This document shows positions 16,799-27,747 of a DNA stretch of 64,000 nt, in pieces. Below the pieces are notes generated by a model. It had not been told where the DNA came from. It saw only the letters and a list, made by a program, of their open reading frames with translations, and did no database searches. The position numbers and the translations under genes were made by a program. Every line of letters starts with the position of its first letter. The stretch's first letter is position 1. Source of the DNA: Desulfoscipio geothermicus DSM 3669 (GTDB lineage: Bacteria; Bacillota; Desulfotomaculia; Desulfotomaculales; Desulfallaceae); NCBI RefSeq assembly GCF_900115975.1, contig NZ_FOYM01000005.1, positions 1 through 64,000 of the forward strand, given 5' to 3'.

Positions 16799-18891
16799 TG
16801 GCCAGGGATTTTTTGCTGGAAATTGGTGTGGAGGAACTGCCGGCCCGTTTTCTGGACCCGGCATTGGAGCAGCTGTGGAAAAACACTGAGCAGGCCATGC
16901 TGGAGAGCAGGCTGGCTTACGGGGAAATAATCACTTGCGGCACCCCCCGCAGGATAACGGTATTTGTCCGGGGGATGGCGGAAAAACAGGAACCATTGGT
17001 CCAGGAAGTAAAGGGCCCGGCCGTCAAGGTGGCCTTTAACGCTGCAGGTGAGCCGACCCGGGCCGCCCTGGGCTTTGCCAGGAGCAACAAGGTCAAGGTG
17101 GAGGACCTGGTGCGCAAGTCAGTGGGCCCGGTAGAGTACGTATTTGCCGTGAAAAGAGAGGAAGGGCGCCCGGCCGTGGAAGTTTTGGCCGAAATAGCAC
17201 CCGGATTGGTCACCGGCCTGCATTTCCCCAAGCCCATGCGGTGGGGCGACCTGGAGATGCGGTTTGCACGCCCCATCCGCTGGCTGGTCTGCCTGTACGG
17301 CAAGCAGGTGGTGCCCTTTACCATGGCCGGGCTGCAGGCAGACCGTTATACATACGGCCACCGCTTTCTTTCCGGCGGAAGGCAGGAAATTGCCGGGGCC
17401 GGTGCCTACTTTGACGTGATGCGTGAAGTGTATGTAATAGTTGACGTTAACGAGCGCAAAGAAATTATCCGCCGGCAGTTAGCCGAGGCCGCCGCCCGGG
17501 AAGGCGGGCGGGTGGAAATCGACGCCGGCTTGCTGGACGAGGTGACCAATATTGTGGAATACCCCGCTGCTTTGTGCGGCAGTTTTGACGACAGTTTTTT
17601 GCAGATGCCCGAGGAGGTTTTGATTACGCCCATGCGGGAACACCAGCGTTATTTCCCGGTGCGGGGCGAAGACGGGCGTCTGCTGCCCCGGTTCGTGGCT
17701 GTCAGCAATAACGGCCCTGATGCGGAAAGCCTGGCCATTATCCGGGCCGGGAATGAAAAAGTCCTGCGGGCCCGTCTTTCGGACGCCGCTTTTTTCTGGC
17801 AGGAAGACCTGAAAACGCCGCTGGCGGATAGGGTGGAAGGCCTGAAAAAAGTGGTGTTCCAAGAAAGACTGGGTACAGTTTACGACAAGGTGGAGCGCGT
17901 GACCGCCCTGGCAGATTTTTTGGCTGGGCAACTGGGAGCGAACGTGGAGGAGCAGGGCGATATAACGCGGGCCGCCTACCTGGCCAAGGCGGACCTTTTG
18001 ACCAACATGGTTTATGAATTCCCCGAATTGCAGGGGATAATGGGCCGGGAATACGCCCTGCGTTCCGGTGAACCGCAGCAGGTGGCCCAGGCTGTCTACG
18101 AGCACTATCTGCCCCGGTTTGCGGGCGACGAACTGCCCCAAACACTGCCGGGCAAGATTTTAAGTATTGCCGATAAAATAGACACCCTGGTGGGGTGCTT
18201 TACCGTGGGCATCCAACCCACCGGGTCCCAGGACCCTTACGCCCTGCGGCGCCAGGCCCTGGGGGTTTGCCACATTATTATTGACGGCGGGCTGGTGCTT
18301 TCCCTACAAGAAATGATCAACCGGGCATATAGCGGCTATGCGGGCTGGGTGGCAGCGCAACTGTCGTCGGCAGAGGTGATAGCTGAACTGGAGGAATTTT
18401 TCCGGCAGCGCCTGCGGGGCCTGTTCATGGAGCGGGGCTTGCCTTACGATACGGTGGACGCCGTTCTGACCGCCGGTTTTGACGACGTTTCCGGCACCTG
18501 GCTGCGGGGCCGGGCGTTGGAACAATTCCGCGCCGACCCGGCCTTTGACGCGCTGCTGACGGCGTTTACCAGGGCGTATAATCTGAGTAAAAAAGCGGAA
18601 AGCGAGCGGGTGGACCCGGCGTTGTTTGCATCGGCGGCGGAGGAAGAACTGTACCGGTCTTACCGGGAAGTGTCCGCGTTCGCCGGTGCCGCCATCGAGG
18701 CCAGGGAATACGGGACGGCGCTGGCCGGAATAGCCAGGCTGCAAAAGCCGGTGGACCGGTTTTTTAATGAAGTCATGGTTATGGTGGAGGACGAGCGGGT
18801 CAGAGACAACCGGTTGGCCCTTTTGAAAAAGGTCGCCGACCTTGGCGGCGGCGTGGCGGATTTGACCAAAATAGTTACCCATAATAAATAA
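16798..18891 (+). CDS. glyS: Glycyl-tRNA synthetase beta subunit
   Basis: A 697-residue beta subunit, which recognises and positions tRNA-Gly. It begins with the family signature LLEIGVEELPARF, contains an HD-like region (near residues 440-460, LSIADKIDTLVGCF) and QDPYALRRQALG near 477, and ends with the DALR-like anticodon-binding domain. The length is normal. The start codon overlaps the glyQ stop (TAATG), so the subunits should be made in equal amounts. Confidence 0.95.
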   Translation: MARDFLLEIGVEELPARFLDPALEQLWKNTEQAMLESRLAYGEIITCGTPRRITVFVRGMAEKQEPLVQEVKGPAVKVAFNAAGEPTRAALGFARSNKVKVEDLVRKSVGPVEYVFAVKREEGRPAVEVLAEIAPGLVTGLHFPKPMRWGDLEMRFARPIRWLVCLYGKQVVPFTMAGLQADRYTYGHRFLSGGRQEIAGAGAYFDVMREVYVIVDVNERKEIIRRQLAEAAAREGGRVEIDAGLLDEVTNIVEYPAALCGSFDDSFLQMPEEVLITPMREHQRYFPVRGEDGRLLPRFVAVSNNGPDAESLAIIRAGNEKVLRARLSDAAFFWQEDLKTPLADRVEGLKKVVFQERLGTVYDKVERVTALADFLAGQLGANVEEQGDITRAAYLAKADLLTNMVYEFPELQGIMGREYALRSGEPQQVAQAVYEHYLPRFAGDELPQTLPGKILSIADKIDTLVGCFTVGIQPTGSQDPYALRRQALGVCHIIIDGGLVLSLQEMINRAYSGYAGWVAAQLSSAEVIAELEEFFRQRLRGLFMERGLPYDTVDAVLTAGFDDVSGTWLRGRALEQFRADPAFDALLTAFTRAYNLSKKAESERVDPALFASAAEEELYRSYREVSAFAGAAIEAREYGTALAGIARLQKPVDRFFNEVMVMVEDERVRDNRLALLKKVADLGGGVADLTKIVTHNK

Positions 18892-18905
18892 TTTATACTA
18901 AATAT

Positions 18906-18936
18906 GTTATAAAATAATTTATTATTATTTTATAAC
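18906..18936 (+). other. AT-only palindrome between glyS and ccpN
   Basis: GTTATAAAATAAT (18906-18918) is followed by its exact reverse complement at 18924-18936 with a five-base loop. It lies in the 141-bp gap before the ccpN-like gene and about 97 bases from its start. It could be an operator for that repressor or a weak terminator of glyS; the sequence does not decide. Confidence 0.4.
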
Positions 18937-19032
18937 CAAGAAAGAGGAAATTTAAAGTGCGCATATAATATATATTATTTATAGGGGTCAATATAAATAG
19001 TATGACATACTTGCTCTGTAAGGGGCGATGAT

Positions 19033-19674
19033 ATGGAACTTACCAAAAGACAGGAAGCCATCCTGGACATAGTAAAAAAGGAAGGGCCCATTACAGGTGA
19101 ACAAATTGCCGAGCGGCTGAACCTTACCAGAGCCACCCTGCGTCCGGACATGGCTATTTTAACCATGTCCGGCATGCTGGAAGCGCGCCCCCGGGTGGGC
19201 TACTACTACAGTGGTAAAAAGCCGGGCCGCGTGCTGGCCGAAAAGCTGCACCGGATTTTGGTGGGCGATGTTAAATCCGTACCCGTGGTGGTATCCGAAC
19301 AGTGCACTATTTATGACGCCGTGGTAACCATGTTTATTGAAGACGTGGGCACTATGTTCGTAGTTCGGGAAGGGGGTTTTTTGGAAGGGGTAATTTCCCG
19401 AAAGGACCTTTTGAAAACCACCCTGGGCGGACAGGATATACACAAGCTTCCTGTGGGAGTAATCATGACCAGAATGCCGAATATTATTTATGCGGAGCCC
19501 GACGAGTCGGTCTGGGAAGCGGCACGGAAGTTGATCATGCACGAAGTGGACGCTCTGCCGGTGGTGCGGCCGGTCAACAATGAAAACGGCGCAGCAGACC
19601 TTGAGGTTATCGGCAGGTTGAGCAAAACCAATGTGACCAGGCTGTTCGTCGAACTGGGCGAAGGCAACGATTAA
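19033..19674 (+). CDS. ccpN: CcpN-type repressor (HTH plus two CBS domains)
   Basis: A 213-residue regulator. Residues 1-60 are a DeoR-like winged helix ([25 protein letters not shown]), followed by two CBS domains (about 70-135 and 140-200) that probably bind adenine nucleotides. In Bacillus CcpN (YqzB) represses gluconeogenic genes during glycolysis. Here it directly precedes the PPDK regulator and ppdK, so control of pyruvate/PEP interconversion is the likely job. It ends 13 bases before the proposed ppsR start. Confidence 0.9.
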   Translation: MELTKRQEAILDIVKKEGPITGEQIAERLNLTRATLRPDMAILTMSGMLEARPRVGYYYSGKKPGRVLAEKLHRILVGDVKSVPVVVSEQCTIYDAVVTMFIEDVGTMFVVREGGFLEGVISRKDLLKTTLGGQDIHKLPVGVIMTRMPNIIYAEPDESVWEAARKLIMHEVDALPVVRPVNNENGAADLEVIGRLSKTNVTRLFVELGEGND

Positions 19675-19687
19675 GGAGGCGGTTTCC

Positions 19688-20527
19688 ATTTCCGCGGAAA
19701 AAAATAAACAAAGACCGATTATCTATATTATTTCTGATTCTATCGGTGAAACGGCGGAATTGGTGGCCAGGGCGGCGGCCAGCCAGTTCAACGGCGGCGG
19801 TGTGGACATCCGCCGGGTTCCCTATGTCAACGACCCCTCGGAAATACCGGAAATAGTGGAAGAAGCCAGCAATTATCACAGTTTGATAGCCTATACGCTG
19901 GTGCTGCCCGAACTCAGGGAAACCTTGATCCGGGAGGCGCAAGAGCACAATATATTGACGGTGGATATAATGACCCCCATGCTGGACGCCCTGACTAAGT
20001 TGGAGGGGGGGGTGCCCAAACTGGAGCCGGGGCTGGTGCGCAAGATGGACCAGGAGTATTTTCGCAAGGTGGAAGCCATTGAATTTGCTGTTAAGTACGA
20101 TGACGGGAAGGACCCCCGGGGTATTTTGCGGGCGGACATAGTGGTCATCGGAGTCAGCCGCACCTCCAAGACCCCGTTATGCATGTACCTGGCCCACAAG
20201 CGCATTAAAGCGGCCAATGTGCCCCTCGTACCTGAGGTAGCCCCGCCGGAGGAAATATTCAATATGCCGCCGCACAAGTTAATCGGCCTGACCATCCGTC
20301 CCAGCCAGCTTAATGAAATCCGGCGGGAACGTTTGAAGTCGCTGGGTTTGACCTCCAATGCCGATTATGCCAGCATGGAACGCATTTTAAAGGAGCTGGA
20401 TTACGCCGAAAATATCATGAAAAGAGCCGGTTGCTCAATTATTGATGTCACCAACAAGGCAGTTGAAGAAACCGCCAGCAGGGTGCTGGAACTTTATTAC
20501 AGGGGTGAGAGACATGGTAAATCATAA
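19688..20527 (+). CDS. Pyruvate, phosphate dikinase regulatory protein (DUF299)
   Basis: A bifunctional Ser/Thr kinase and phosphorylase that inactivates or reactivates PPDK/PEP synthase by reversible phosphorylation (family DUF299, YqfL/PpsR). The P-loop-like [15 protein letters not shown] lies near residue 155. The family's N-terminal strand [17 protein letters not shown] is encoded upstream of the first ATG/GTG/TTG codons, and no such codon exists in frame before it. The only start that keeps it and sits nine bases after AAGGAGG is ATT 19688, giving 279 residues. A TTG start at 19760 would remove the conserved SDSxGET motif. It overlaps ppdK by 14 bases. Confidence 0.9.
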   Translation: MSAEKNKQRPIIYIISDSIGETAELVARAAASQFNGGGVDIRRVPYVNDPSEIPEIVEEASNYHSLIAYTLVLPELRETLIREAQEHNILTVDIMTPMLDALTKLEGGVPKLEPGLVRKMDQEYFRKVEAIEFAVKYDDGKDPRGILRADIVVIGVSRTSKTPLCMYLAHKRIKAANVPLVPEVAPPEEIFNMPPHKLIGLTIRPSQLNEIRRERLKSLGLTSNADYASMERILKELDYAENIMKRAGCSIIDVTNKAVEETASRVLELYYRGERHGKS

Positions 20528-23159
20528 GTGGGTTTATACCTTTGAGGAAGGCCGGGCGGACATGAAAGACCTGCTTGGCGGCAAGGGCGCCAATTTGGCG
20601 GAAATGACCAATATCGGGTTGCCGGTTCCTCCCGGCATTATTATCACCACAGAGGCCTGCAATCAGTTTTACGTGGAAAACAGGCAGTTCCCCCCGGGAA
20701 TGGAGGAACAGGTACGGGAGAAAATTAAAACCCTGGAGGCGAAGACCGGCAAGCGTTTCGGCGACCCCGAGAACCCGCTGCTGGTGAGCGTTCGGTCCGG
20801 CGCCCCGATTTCCATGCCCGGCATGATGGATACTGTGTTGAACCTGGGTCTGAACGACGAAACCGTGCAGGGGTTGGCCCGGGCAGCCGGTGACCGGCGG
20901 TTTGCCATGGATTGTTACCGCCGCTTTTTAAATATGTTCGGCGATGTTGTGCTGGGTATTGAACACGTCAAGTTTGAGCGCGTCCTGGAAACACATAAGG
21001 AACAATGTGGAGTTAATTTTGATAACCAGTTGACTGCCGAACAATGGCAATACGTGGTTGAGGAATACAAAAAAATTATAGAACGGGAAACCGGTAATCC
21101 TTTTCCCCAGGATCCCATGGAGCAGTTGTTTAATGCTGTTTACGCCGTTTTCAATTCCTGGAACAACGACCGGGCCATCGTTTACCGCAAGGTAAACAAG
21201 ATTGCCGATACACTGGGCACCGCAGTCAACGTGCAGGTGATGGTGTTCGGCAACCTGGGCAACGATTGCGGCACCGGGGTGGCTTTCACCCGCAACCCGT
21301 CCACCGGTGCCAGCGAGCTTTACGGCGAATACCTGATTAACGCTCAGGGTGAGGATGTGGTGGCCGGCATCAGAACGCCGCAGCCCATTGCCACCTTGCA
21401 AGAGGAAATGCCCGACGTATACCGGCAGTTTGCCGAAACCTGCACCCTGCTGGAGAAACATTACAAGAACATGCAGGATATTGAATTTACCATTGAGCGT
21501 GGCAAGCTGTATATGCTGCAGACCCGCAACGGCAAACGCACCGCCCAGGCGGCCATAAAAATAGCCGTGGACATGGTCAACGAGGGGCTGATCAGCCGGG
21601 AAGAAGCCGTCATGCGGGTGGAACCGGCGCACCTGGATCACCTGTTGCACCGCCGCATCGACCCCAATGTCAACCTGGAGGTATTTGCCAAAGGACTGCC
21701 GGCTTCGCCGGGCGCCGCTTCGGGTAAGGTTGTCTTTGACGCCGACGAGGCTGAAAAAATGGGCCAGGAAGGGCAAAAAGTGATCCTGGTACGCACCGAA
21801 ACCACGCCGGACGATATCCACGGCATCGTGCAGGCGCAGGGTATCTTGACTTCCCGGGGCGGTATGACCAGCCACGCCGCCGTGGTGGCCCGCGGCATGG
21901 GTAAGCCTTGCGTCTGCGGCTGTGAAGCGATCCGGATTGATTACGATAATGAAGAATTCATGGTTGGGGGATTAACTGTCAAAAAAGGCGATATTATTTC
22001 CATTGATGGGGCCACCGGGCAGGTCATGCTGGGCGAGGTTTCCATGATCGACCCCGAACTGAGCGCGGAATTCCAGCAACTGTTGGAATGGGCCGATGAA
22101 ATTCGTGCCCTGGGCGTGCGGGCCAATGCCGATACGCCGGCTGACGCCGCCAAAGCGCGGGAATTCGGGGCCGAGGGCATCGGCCTGACCCGCACCGAGC
22201 ACATGTTCATGGCCCAGGACCGCCTGCCCATTGTGCAGGAGATGATTCTGGCCGCCACGGAAGAGGAAAGACAAAAAGCCCTGGATAGGCTGCTGCCTAT
22301 GCAAGAGGAAGATTTCTACGGCATATTGAAAGCCATGGAAGGTTTGCCGGTGACCATTCGCCTCCTGGACCCGCCGCTGCACGAGTTTTTGCCCAACGCG
22401 GAAGAACTCATGGTGGAAATCAACACCCTGCGCCTGACGGGCGGTGACGCCGGGGAATTGCAGGAAAAGGAAGAATTGCTTAGGAAAGTACGGGCCCTGT
22501 CCGAATTCAACCCCATGCTGGGGCACCGGGGCTGCCGGCTGGGCATTACATTCCCGGAAGTTTACGCCATGCAGGCCCGGGCTATCTTCCAGGCCGTGGT
22601 GCGCCTGGTCCGGGAAGGCTGTAAGGTAATCCCCGAGGTGGAAATACCACTGGTAATTGAACAAAACGAGCTGGCCTTCCTACGTGAGGTCGTGGAAAAA
22701 ACTGCCGAAGACGTGATGCGGGAGACCGGTGTCCGGTTTGAATACACCGTGGGCACGATGATTGAAGTACCCCGGGCGGCGCTGTTGGCTGGCGAAATCG
22801 CCCGGGTGGCTGAATTCTTCTCCTTCGGGACCAATGACCTAACCCAGACCACCCTGGGATTCAGCCGGGACGATGCCGAGGGCAAGTTCTTAAATGAATA
22901 CGTGGAGAAAAAAATATTAAAGGATAACCCCTTTGTTGTGCTGGACCGCAAGGGGGTGGGCAAACTGATGCAAATGGCCGTGCAGGCGGGCAGAAGCGTC
23001 AAGCCCGACCTCCTGGTGGGTATTTGCGGCGAGCACGGCGGGGAACCATCCTCCATTGAATTCTGCCACCTGACGGGATTGAATTATGTGAGCTGCTCAC
23101 CCTTCCGGGTGCCCATAGCCCGGCTGGCGGCGGCCCAGGCCAAGGTGAAAAACGGTTAA
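20514..23159 (+). CDS. ppdK: Pyruvate, phosphate dikinase
   Basis: An 881-residue PPDK, which interconverts pyruvate, ATP and phosphate with PEP, AMP and pyrophosphate. The ATP-grasp domain (residues 1-350, with KGANLAEM near 24), the swivelling phosphohistidine domain ([18 protein letters not shown] near 450, catalytic His in TSHAA) and the TIM-barrel PEP domain (GICGEHGG near 838, with the catalytic Cys) are complete. The Thr beside the catalytic His is the expected target of the upstream regulator. ATG 20514 is preceded by AGGGGTGAGAG; the longer in-frame start at 20442 lies inside ppsR. Confidence 0.95.
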   Translation: MVNHKWVYTFEEGRADMKDLLGGKGANLAEMTNIGLPVPPGIIITTEACNQFYVENRQFPPGMEEQVREKIKTLEAKTGKRFGDPENPLLVSVRSGAPISMPGMMDTVLNLGLNDETVQGLARAAGDRRFAMDCYRRFLNMFGDVVLGIEHVKFERVLETHKEQCGVNFDNQLTAEQWQYVVEEYKKIIERETGNPFPQDPMEQLFNAVYAVFNSWNNDRAIVYRKVNKIADTLGTAVNVQVMVFGNLGNDCGTGVAFTRNPSTGASELYGEYLINAQGEDVVAGIRTPQPIATLQEEMPDVYRQFAETCTLLEKHYKNMQDIEFTIERGKLYMLQTRNGKRTAQAAIKIAVDMVNEGLISREEAVMRVEPAHLDHLLHRRIDPNVNLEVFAKGLPASPGAASGKVVFDADEAEKMGQEGQKVILVRTETTPDDIHGIVQAQGILTSRGGMTSHAAVVARGMGKPCVCGCEAIRIDYDNEEFMVGGLTVKKGDIISIDGATGQVMLGEVSMIDPELSAEFQQLLEWADEIRALGVRANADTPADAAKAREFGAEGIGLTRTEHMFMAQDRLPIVQEMILAATEEERQKALDRLLPMQEEDFYGILKAMEGLPVTIRLLDPPLHEFLPNAEELMVEINTLRLTGGDAGELQEKEELLRKVRALSEFNPMLGHRGCRLGITFPEVYAMQARAIFQAVVRLVREGCKVIPEVEIPLVIEQNELAFLREVVEKTAEDVMRETGVRFEYTVGTMIEVPRAALLAGEIARVAEFFSFGTNDLTQTTLGFSRDDAEGKFLNEYVEKKILKDNPFVVLDRKGVGKLMQMAVQAGRSVKPDLLVGICGEHGGEPSSIEFCHLTGLNYVSCSPFRVPIARLAAAQAKVKNG

Positions 23160-23161
23160 GT

Positions 23162-23198
23162 TAAAGTTAAAGAGGGCTTGAAGCCCTCTTTAACTTTA
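23162..23198 (+). terminator. Long perfect hairpin after ppdK
   Basis: Two 18-nt arms (23162-23179 and 23181-23198) are exact complements around a single G, with the GC core GAGGGCTT/AAGCCCTC. The stem is bounded by an A/T stretch, so it can act as a bidirectional terminator closing the ccpN-ppsR-ppdK operon. A second, imperfect palindrome built on AGAATWCAGAAC repeats follows at about 23197-23266. Confidence 0.7.
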
Positions 23199-23400
23199 GA
23201 ATTCAGAACACAGAAGTCAGAACAGCGATTAAGAAATTCTGATTTCTGACTCCTGAGTTCTGTATTCTAAAGTTAATTTCTTGTTAACAAAAAGGGAATT
23301 AGGAAAAAATATAGAAATACATTTATATTCTATAAACAGGGATACACGCCGTTAAAATATTACAGAAAGGTATTACAAAGTAGGTTGGCGGGTGTGGCAA

Positions 23401-23967
23401 ATGCGTCTTTTTTGGGCCGTCAATTTGCCGGATGACTTGAAACGCAAGCTTTCCGGTTTGCAATCCCGTCTAAGGGAAACGCCGGCCAATGTGAAATGGG
23501 TGGAACAGCATAACCTTCATTTAACTATCCGGTTTCTGGGCGATGTTGATGCCGGGCGGGTTGACGAAATAACCCGGGTTGCGCGCGAGGCTGTGGCCGG
23601 GCTGGGCGGTTTTTCGCTTCAACTATCCGGCCTGGGGTTTTTCCCCGGACCGCATAAACCCCGGGTGGTTTGGGTTGGTGTGCAAGGCAATTTACTTAAG
23701 TTCCGCGAACTATATAACCGGATGGAAACCGGTATGGCCAAACTGGGTTTTTCCGGCGACGGCAAGCGTTTTTCGCCGCACTTGACCCTGGGGCGGGTGC
23801 GGGCGCCGCAGGCCAACGCTGAATTGCTGAGTAAAGCCGGGGATATTGCCGGTGAATTTGGCATTATAGGCGAGGTCAAGGTTGCCGCAGTAGATTTAAT
23901 GGAGAGCAGGCTTACCCGAAAGGGGCCGGTATATACGGTGTTGAATACGCTGTATCTGTCTGATTGA
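23401..23967 (+). CDS. thpR: RNA 2',3'-cyclic phosphodiesterase (2H family)
   Basis: A 188-residue enzyme of the LigT/ThpR 2H phosphoesterase family, which opens 2',3'-cyclic phosphates on RNA. Both catalytic HxT motifs are visible: HLTIRFLG near residue 40 and HLTLGRV near 127. ATG 23401 begins the family N terminus MRLFWAVNLP; GTG 23392 is three codons upstream and is also possible. It stands alone after the ppdK terminator, and its biological substrate is unknown. Confidence 0.9.
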   Translation: MRLFWAVNLPDDLKRKLSGLQSRLRETPANVKWVEQHNLHLTIRFLGDVDAGRVDEITRVAREAVAGLGGFSLQLSGLGFFPGPHKPRVVWVGVQGNLLKFRELYNRMETGMAKLGFSGDGKRFSPHLTLGRVRAPQANAELLSKAGDIAGEFGIIGEVKVAAVDLMESRLTRKGPVYTVLNTLYLSD

Positions 23968-24111
23968 GGAAAGGTATAAATCGCCGGGGGGTGCATAAAT
24001 TGTATAAGTCCCCTCATGAAGCACGCACTCATTATAAAATGGATAGACGTCCGGAATTCATCCGGATAAAAGTTTTACTCAGCGTACTCTTATAGAAAGA
24101 GGGATCAAGTG

Positions 24112-24726
24112 ATGTTGATTGTCGCTATTAACGGAAGTCCTAATCCGGAAGGCAACACGGCATATATGCTGCGGGCTGCATTGGAGGAGGTAAATGCCGC
24201 GGGGGCCGAAGGCCGCCTTATACAGTTATCCGAAATTCTCGCCCGGGTAAAAGTGCCTTACTGCCTGGCTTGTTCAAATCCTTGCGAGGGCAAGTGCTTC
24301 CGGGGTACGGCGCTGGATGAGGCTTATGGGTTGCTGCGCCGCTGTGACGGTATTATTATGGGCAGTCCTGTCTATTTCTGTACCGTTTCCGCCCAGTTGA
24401 AGGCCTTTTGGGATAAAACCCGGGCTCTCCGTAAGGATAAGGCGCTGTTGAATGTACCCGGCGGCGCCCTGTCGGTGGGCGCGGCGCGCTTCGGCGGTCA
24501 GGAGACCACCCTGCGGGCCATGCAGGACATGATGTTGTGTCAGGGTATGATTATTGTCGGCGATGGACATATGGACAACGATGCCGGGCACCTGGGCGCC
24601 AGCGCCCAGCGTATGGCCAGGGATGATCAGGACGGGACAGCCCGTTCCCGGATGCTGGCGCGGCGGGTTTTGGAAGTGGCCCGGGCCACAGTGGAGCTGC
24701 GCGCGCACCGAATGCAAGGCAAATAA
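24112..24726 (+). CDS. Flavodoxin-fold NAD(P)H-dependent FMN reductase
   Basis: A 204-residue flavoprotein. The FMN phosphate loop NGSPNPEGNTAYML is at residues 7-20 and the isoalloxazine loop GSPVYFCTVSAQLKAF near 84. Between them lies a Cys cluster (CLACSNPCEGKCF) that resembles the iron-sulfur flavoprotein family, though the spacing is not the classical CxxCxxCx(4-7)C. It may shuttle electrons; the partner is unknown. ATG 24112 is eight bases after GAGGG. It stands alone between thpR and a terminator. Confidence 0.82.
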   Translation: MLIVAINGSPNPEGNTAYMLRAALEEVNAAGAEGRLIQLSEILARVKVPYCLACSNPCEGKCFRGTALDEAYGLLRRCDGIIMGSPVYFCTVSAQLKAFWDKTRALRKDKALLNVPGGALSVGAARFGGQETTLRAMQDMMLCQGMIIVGDGHMDNDAGHLGASAQRMARDDQDGTARSRMLARRVLEVARATVELRAHRMQGK

Positions 24727-24734
24727 GCTATTGC

Positions 24735-24780
24735 CTTGATCCCCCGCCGGCTGGCTCAGGCTTCGGGGGGTCAATTATTT
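24735..24780 (+). terminator. Intrinsic terminator after the flavoprotein
   Basis: TTGATCCCCCG and CGGGGGGTCAA form a stem around the loop CCGGCTGGCTCAGGCTT, followed by TTATTTT. It separates the flavoprotein from dgt. Confidence 0.65.
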
Positions 24781-24803
24781 TGGGGTTGAAGAGGTGAGCC
24801 GGG

Positions 24804-25817
24804 GTGGATTTTCGCCTGTACACCGAGGCTATGGAAGAAAAACTCCTTTCCCCCTATGCCGCCCGCAGCAGCCGGACGGTGGGGCGCCGTTATCCCGAGG
24901 AACATTGCCGGGTCAGAACGGCCTTTCAACGAGACCGGGACCGGATCATCCATTCCAAGTCATTTCGCCGTCTGAAACACAAAACCCAGGTATTTATTAT
25001 CCCCGAGGGCGACCATTACCGCACCAGGCTAACCCATACCCTGGAAGTGGCCCAGATTGCCCGGACGGTGGCCCGGGCGCTGCGCTTGAATGAAGATCTT
25101 ACCGAGGCTATCGCCCTGGGGCACGACCTGGGCCACACCCCCTTCGGCCACGCCGGGGAAAGCGCGTTGAATGAAATAATGACGGACGGTTTCAAGCACA
25201 ACCGGCAAAGCCTGCGGGTGGTGGAGGAACTGGAAGGGGGCCGGGGCCTCAACCTGACCTGGGAGGTATGCGATGGTATTTTACATCATACCGGGCCGGT
25301 CCGCCCATCCACCCTGGAGGGACAGATTGTAAAGATTGCCGACCGGGTGGCTTACATCAATCACGATATCGACGACGCCATCAGGGGCGGTATATTAAAG
25401 GCCGGCGACCTGCCCCCATTTTGCCTGGAAGTTTTGGGCACGGAGCACCGCACCAGAATCAACAACATGGTAATGGACCTGATTGAAAATAGCTTGGATA
25501 AGCCTCTAATCAGTATGAGCAGTCGGGTGCAGGAAGCCACCGGCAAATTGAGGGACTTTCTCTTTGATCATGTGTATATTGACTCCGAGGCCAAAGGGGA
25601 GGAAGGTAAAGCCCGGCATGTGGTGCAGTATCTCTTTGCCTACTGGGCCAGGCATCCCGGGGACCTCCCTGCGGAACACCGTGAAAGGGCGAAAACAGTG
25701 GGGGTGGAGCGGGCGGTATGCGACTATATCGCCGGCATGACCGACCGCTATGCCATAGCTCAGTTCAAGGCGCTGTTCATCCCCCGGTCCTTCGCTATAC
25801 CGGAAACCGGCGGGTGA
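24804..25817 (+). CDS. dgt: Deoxyguanosinetriphosphate triphosphohydrolase-like protein
   Basis: A 337-residue HD-domain enzyme that removes tripolyphosphate from dNTPs, tuning nucleotide pools. The metal-binding His and Asp residues are in RLTHTLEVAQIA near residue 75 and GHDLGHTPFGHAGE near 106. RTAFQRDRDRIIHSKSFRRLKHKTQVF is the family N-terminal segment (residues 38-64). The start is GTG 24804. It lies directly upstream of dnaG and rpoD, a common order in Clostridia, and may share their transcript. Confidence 0.93.
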   Translation: MDFRLYTEAMEEKLLSPYAARSSRTVGRRYPEEHCRVRTAFQRDRDRIIHSKSFRRLKHKTQVFIIPEGDHYRTRLTHTLEVAQIARTVARALRLNEDLTEAIALGHDLGHTPFGHAGESALNEIMTDGFKHNRQSLRVVEELEGGRGLNLTWEVCDGILHHTGPVRPSTLEGQIVKIADRVAYINHDIDDAIRGGILKAGDLPPFCLEVLGTEHRTRINNMVMDLIENSLDKPLISMSSRVQEATGKLRDFLFDHVYIDSEAKGEEGKARHVVQYLFAYWARHPGDLPAEHRERAKTVGVERAVCDYIAGMTDRYAIAQFKALFIPRSFAIPETGG

Positions 25818-25890
25818 CAAAAAAATGTCGAAACCGGAAGGATAATTTATAGTGGCAGCGAATAAATGTTAAACGACGGGCGGTGGTTAT

Positions 25891-27747
25891 ATGGGCGGGT
25901 ATATACCGGAAGAAATACTGGAGAATATTCGGTTGCGCGCCGATATCGTTCAAGTCATATCCGAATACGTCAACCTGCAAAAAAAAGGTAAAAATTACGT
26001 TGGTCCCTGCCCTTTCCACCAGGAATCCGACCCGTCATTTACGGTTACGCCGGATAAACAAATTTTTTATTGCTTCGGCTGCAACAAAGGGGGCAATGTT
26101 TTCAAATTTATCATGTTGCAGCACAACCTATCCTTTCCCGAAGCGGTAAGGTTGCTGGGGGAGAGGGTGGGAGTGGCGGTTCCGGACGGGTACAGTCCCC
26201 GGGTGCGGGCGCGCCTGCGCCGGGAAGAAAAGGCCTGGAAAATCAATGCCCTGGCCGGGGACTATTTTCACTCGTTGCTGCTGCGACACCCGGCGGCGGC
26301 CAAAGCCAGGGAATACCTGGCCGGGCGCGGCCTTACACCGGAAATAATCCGGGATTTCAACCTTGGATATGCCCTGCCGGCCTGGGATGACCTGATTAAA
26401 TTCATGCAGGGCAAGGGCGTAGGCATTCAGGATCTTCTGGAAGTGGGCCTAGCTGTCGAAGGGGAGCGCAAAGCTTACGACCGTTTCCGAGACCGTTTGA
26501 TGTTTCCGATTTGTGACAGCCGCGGGAGGGTGGTCGGTTTCGGGGGCCGGGTGCTGGGCGAGGGCGTGCCCAAGTATTTAAATACGGCGGAAACAGCCTA
26601 TTTCAGCAAGAGCAAAATTCTTTACGGCCTGAACCGGGCCAGGTCGTATATGCGCGAACTGGGCTATGCCATCATCACCGAGGGTTATATGGATACCATT
26701 GCCGCTCACCAGTTCGGTATCTCCAACGCCGTGGCTTCGCTGGGCACCAGCTTGACCCAAGAACACGGGCGGTTGTTAATGAATTATACCAGGGAAGTTA
26801 TCATTGCTTATGATGCTGACGCCGCCGGGGTTGCGGCGGCGGTGCGGGGTCTGGATATACTGCAGCAGCAGGGCTTCAGGGTCAGAGTGCTGGCATTGCC
26901 GGAAGGCAAGGACCCTGATGAGTTTTTGAGGGCCCGCGGCCCGGAGGCCTGGAAACGTCAGGTGGAAAACGCCGTCTCGCTGGTGGAATATAAACTGCAG
27001 GTGGCACTGGAAAAATATAAAAACGCACCGTCCGGCAAGGAGGCCGTGCTGGAAGAAGTTTTACCCACTCTGGCGGTCATCAACGGGGAACTGGAAAAAA
27101 ACGAGGCAGTCAAACTGGTGGCTGCCAGGTTATACACCAGTTACCACGTGGTGGCTGAAGAACTCCGTAAATTTACTGATAACCAGCGAAAAAAAGCGAC
27201 AAATCCGGATAAAATTGTTAAAAATAAGCATAATATTAATATTAGAAAAAATGTGGTTGATTTCGGGGAAAGGGCTGAATATGGTTTATTAAGGTTGATG
27301 TTGGAAGATACCGATACCATTAATATTATTACCGATACATTGCCGGGAAATTTCTTCAAGAATTCATTTTGCCGCGGAGTTTTTGCAAAAATGCTGGAAA
27401 TAGTTCGGCAATCGCCTGCGAATACATTATCTGTTTTGCTGGACTACCTGGATGATGAATACCAGCAAAGACTCAGCGCTTTATTAATGGAACCCCTGCC
27501 CGGAGACAACCTGGAAGAAATGCTGCATGGTTTCATATCGGCCATTAAAAGACGGCAGCTCATGGAATACCGTCATGAGTTGCAGACTGCACTGACCGGC
27601 GCAGAAAAATCAGGTAACCTGGAAGAAATAATACGCATTTTGCGTGAAATAGATCTCACTGATAAAACCCTGAAGGGAGGGAAGTGTTGCAATGAGGGAA
27701 GACACCAACAAAAAACAGCTCATACAGGATGTCAAAGAATTAATTGA
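25891..27747 (+). CDS. dnaG: DNA primase DnaG
   Basis: A 618-residue primase that makes RNA primers at the replication fork. The N-terminal CHC2 zinc finger is [13 protein letters not shown]...FYCFGC (Cys40, His43, Cys61, Cys64 approximately). The catalytic core with the Toprim segment [15 protein letters not shown] lies near residue 261, and the C-terminal third is the helicase-binding region. The final 56 bases overlap rpoD in another frame, giving the macromolecular-synthesis pair dnaG-rpoD. Confidence 0.95.
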   Translation: MGGYIPEEILENIRLRADIVQVISEYVNLQKKGKNYVGPCPFHQESDPSFTVTPDKQIFYCFGCNKGGNVFKFIMLQHNLSFPEAVRLLGERVGVAVPDGYSPRVRARLRREEKAWKINALAGDYFHSLLLRHPAAAKAREYLAGRGLTPEIIRDFNLGYALPAWDDLIKFMQGKGVGIQDLLEVGLAVEGERKAYDRFRDRLMFPICDSRGRVVGFGGRVLGEGVPKYLNTAETAYFSKSKILYGLNRARSYMRELGYAIITEGYMDTIAAHQFGISNAVASLGTSLTQEHGRLLMNYTREVIIAYDADAAGVAAAVRGLDILQQQGFRVRVLALPEGKDPDEFLRARGPEAWKRQVENAVSLVEYKLQVALEKYKNAPSGKEAVLEEVLPTLAVINGELEKNEAVKLVAARLYTSYHVVAEELRKFTDNQRKKATNPDKIVKNKHNINIRKNVVDFGERAEYGLLRLMLEDTDTINIITDTLPGNFFKNSFCRGVFAKMLEIVRQSPANTLSVLLDYLDDEYQQRLSALLMEPLPGDNLEEMLHGFISAIKRRQLMEYRHELQTALTGAEKSGNLEEIIRILREIDLTDKTLKGGKCCNEGRHQQKTAHTGCQRIN

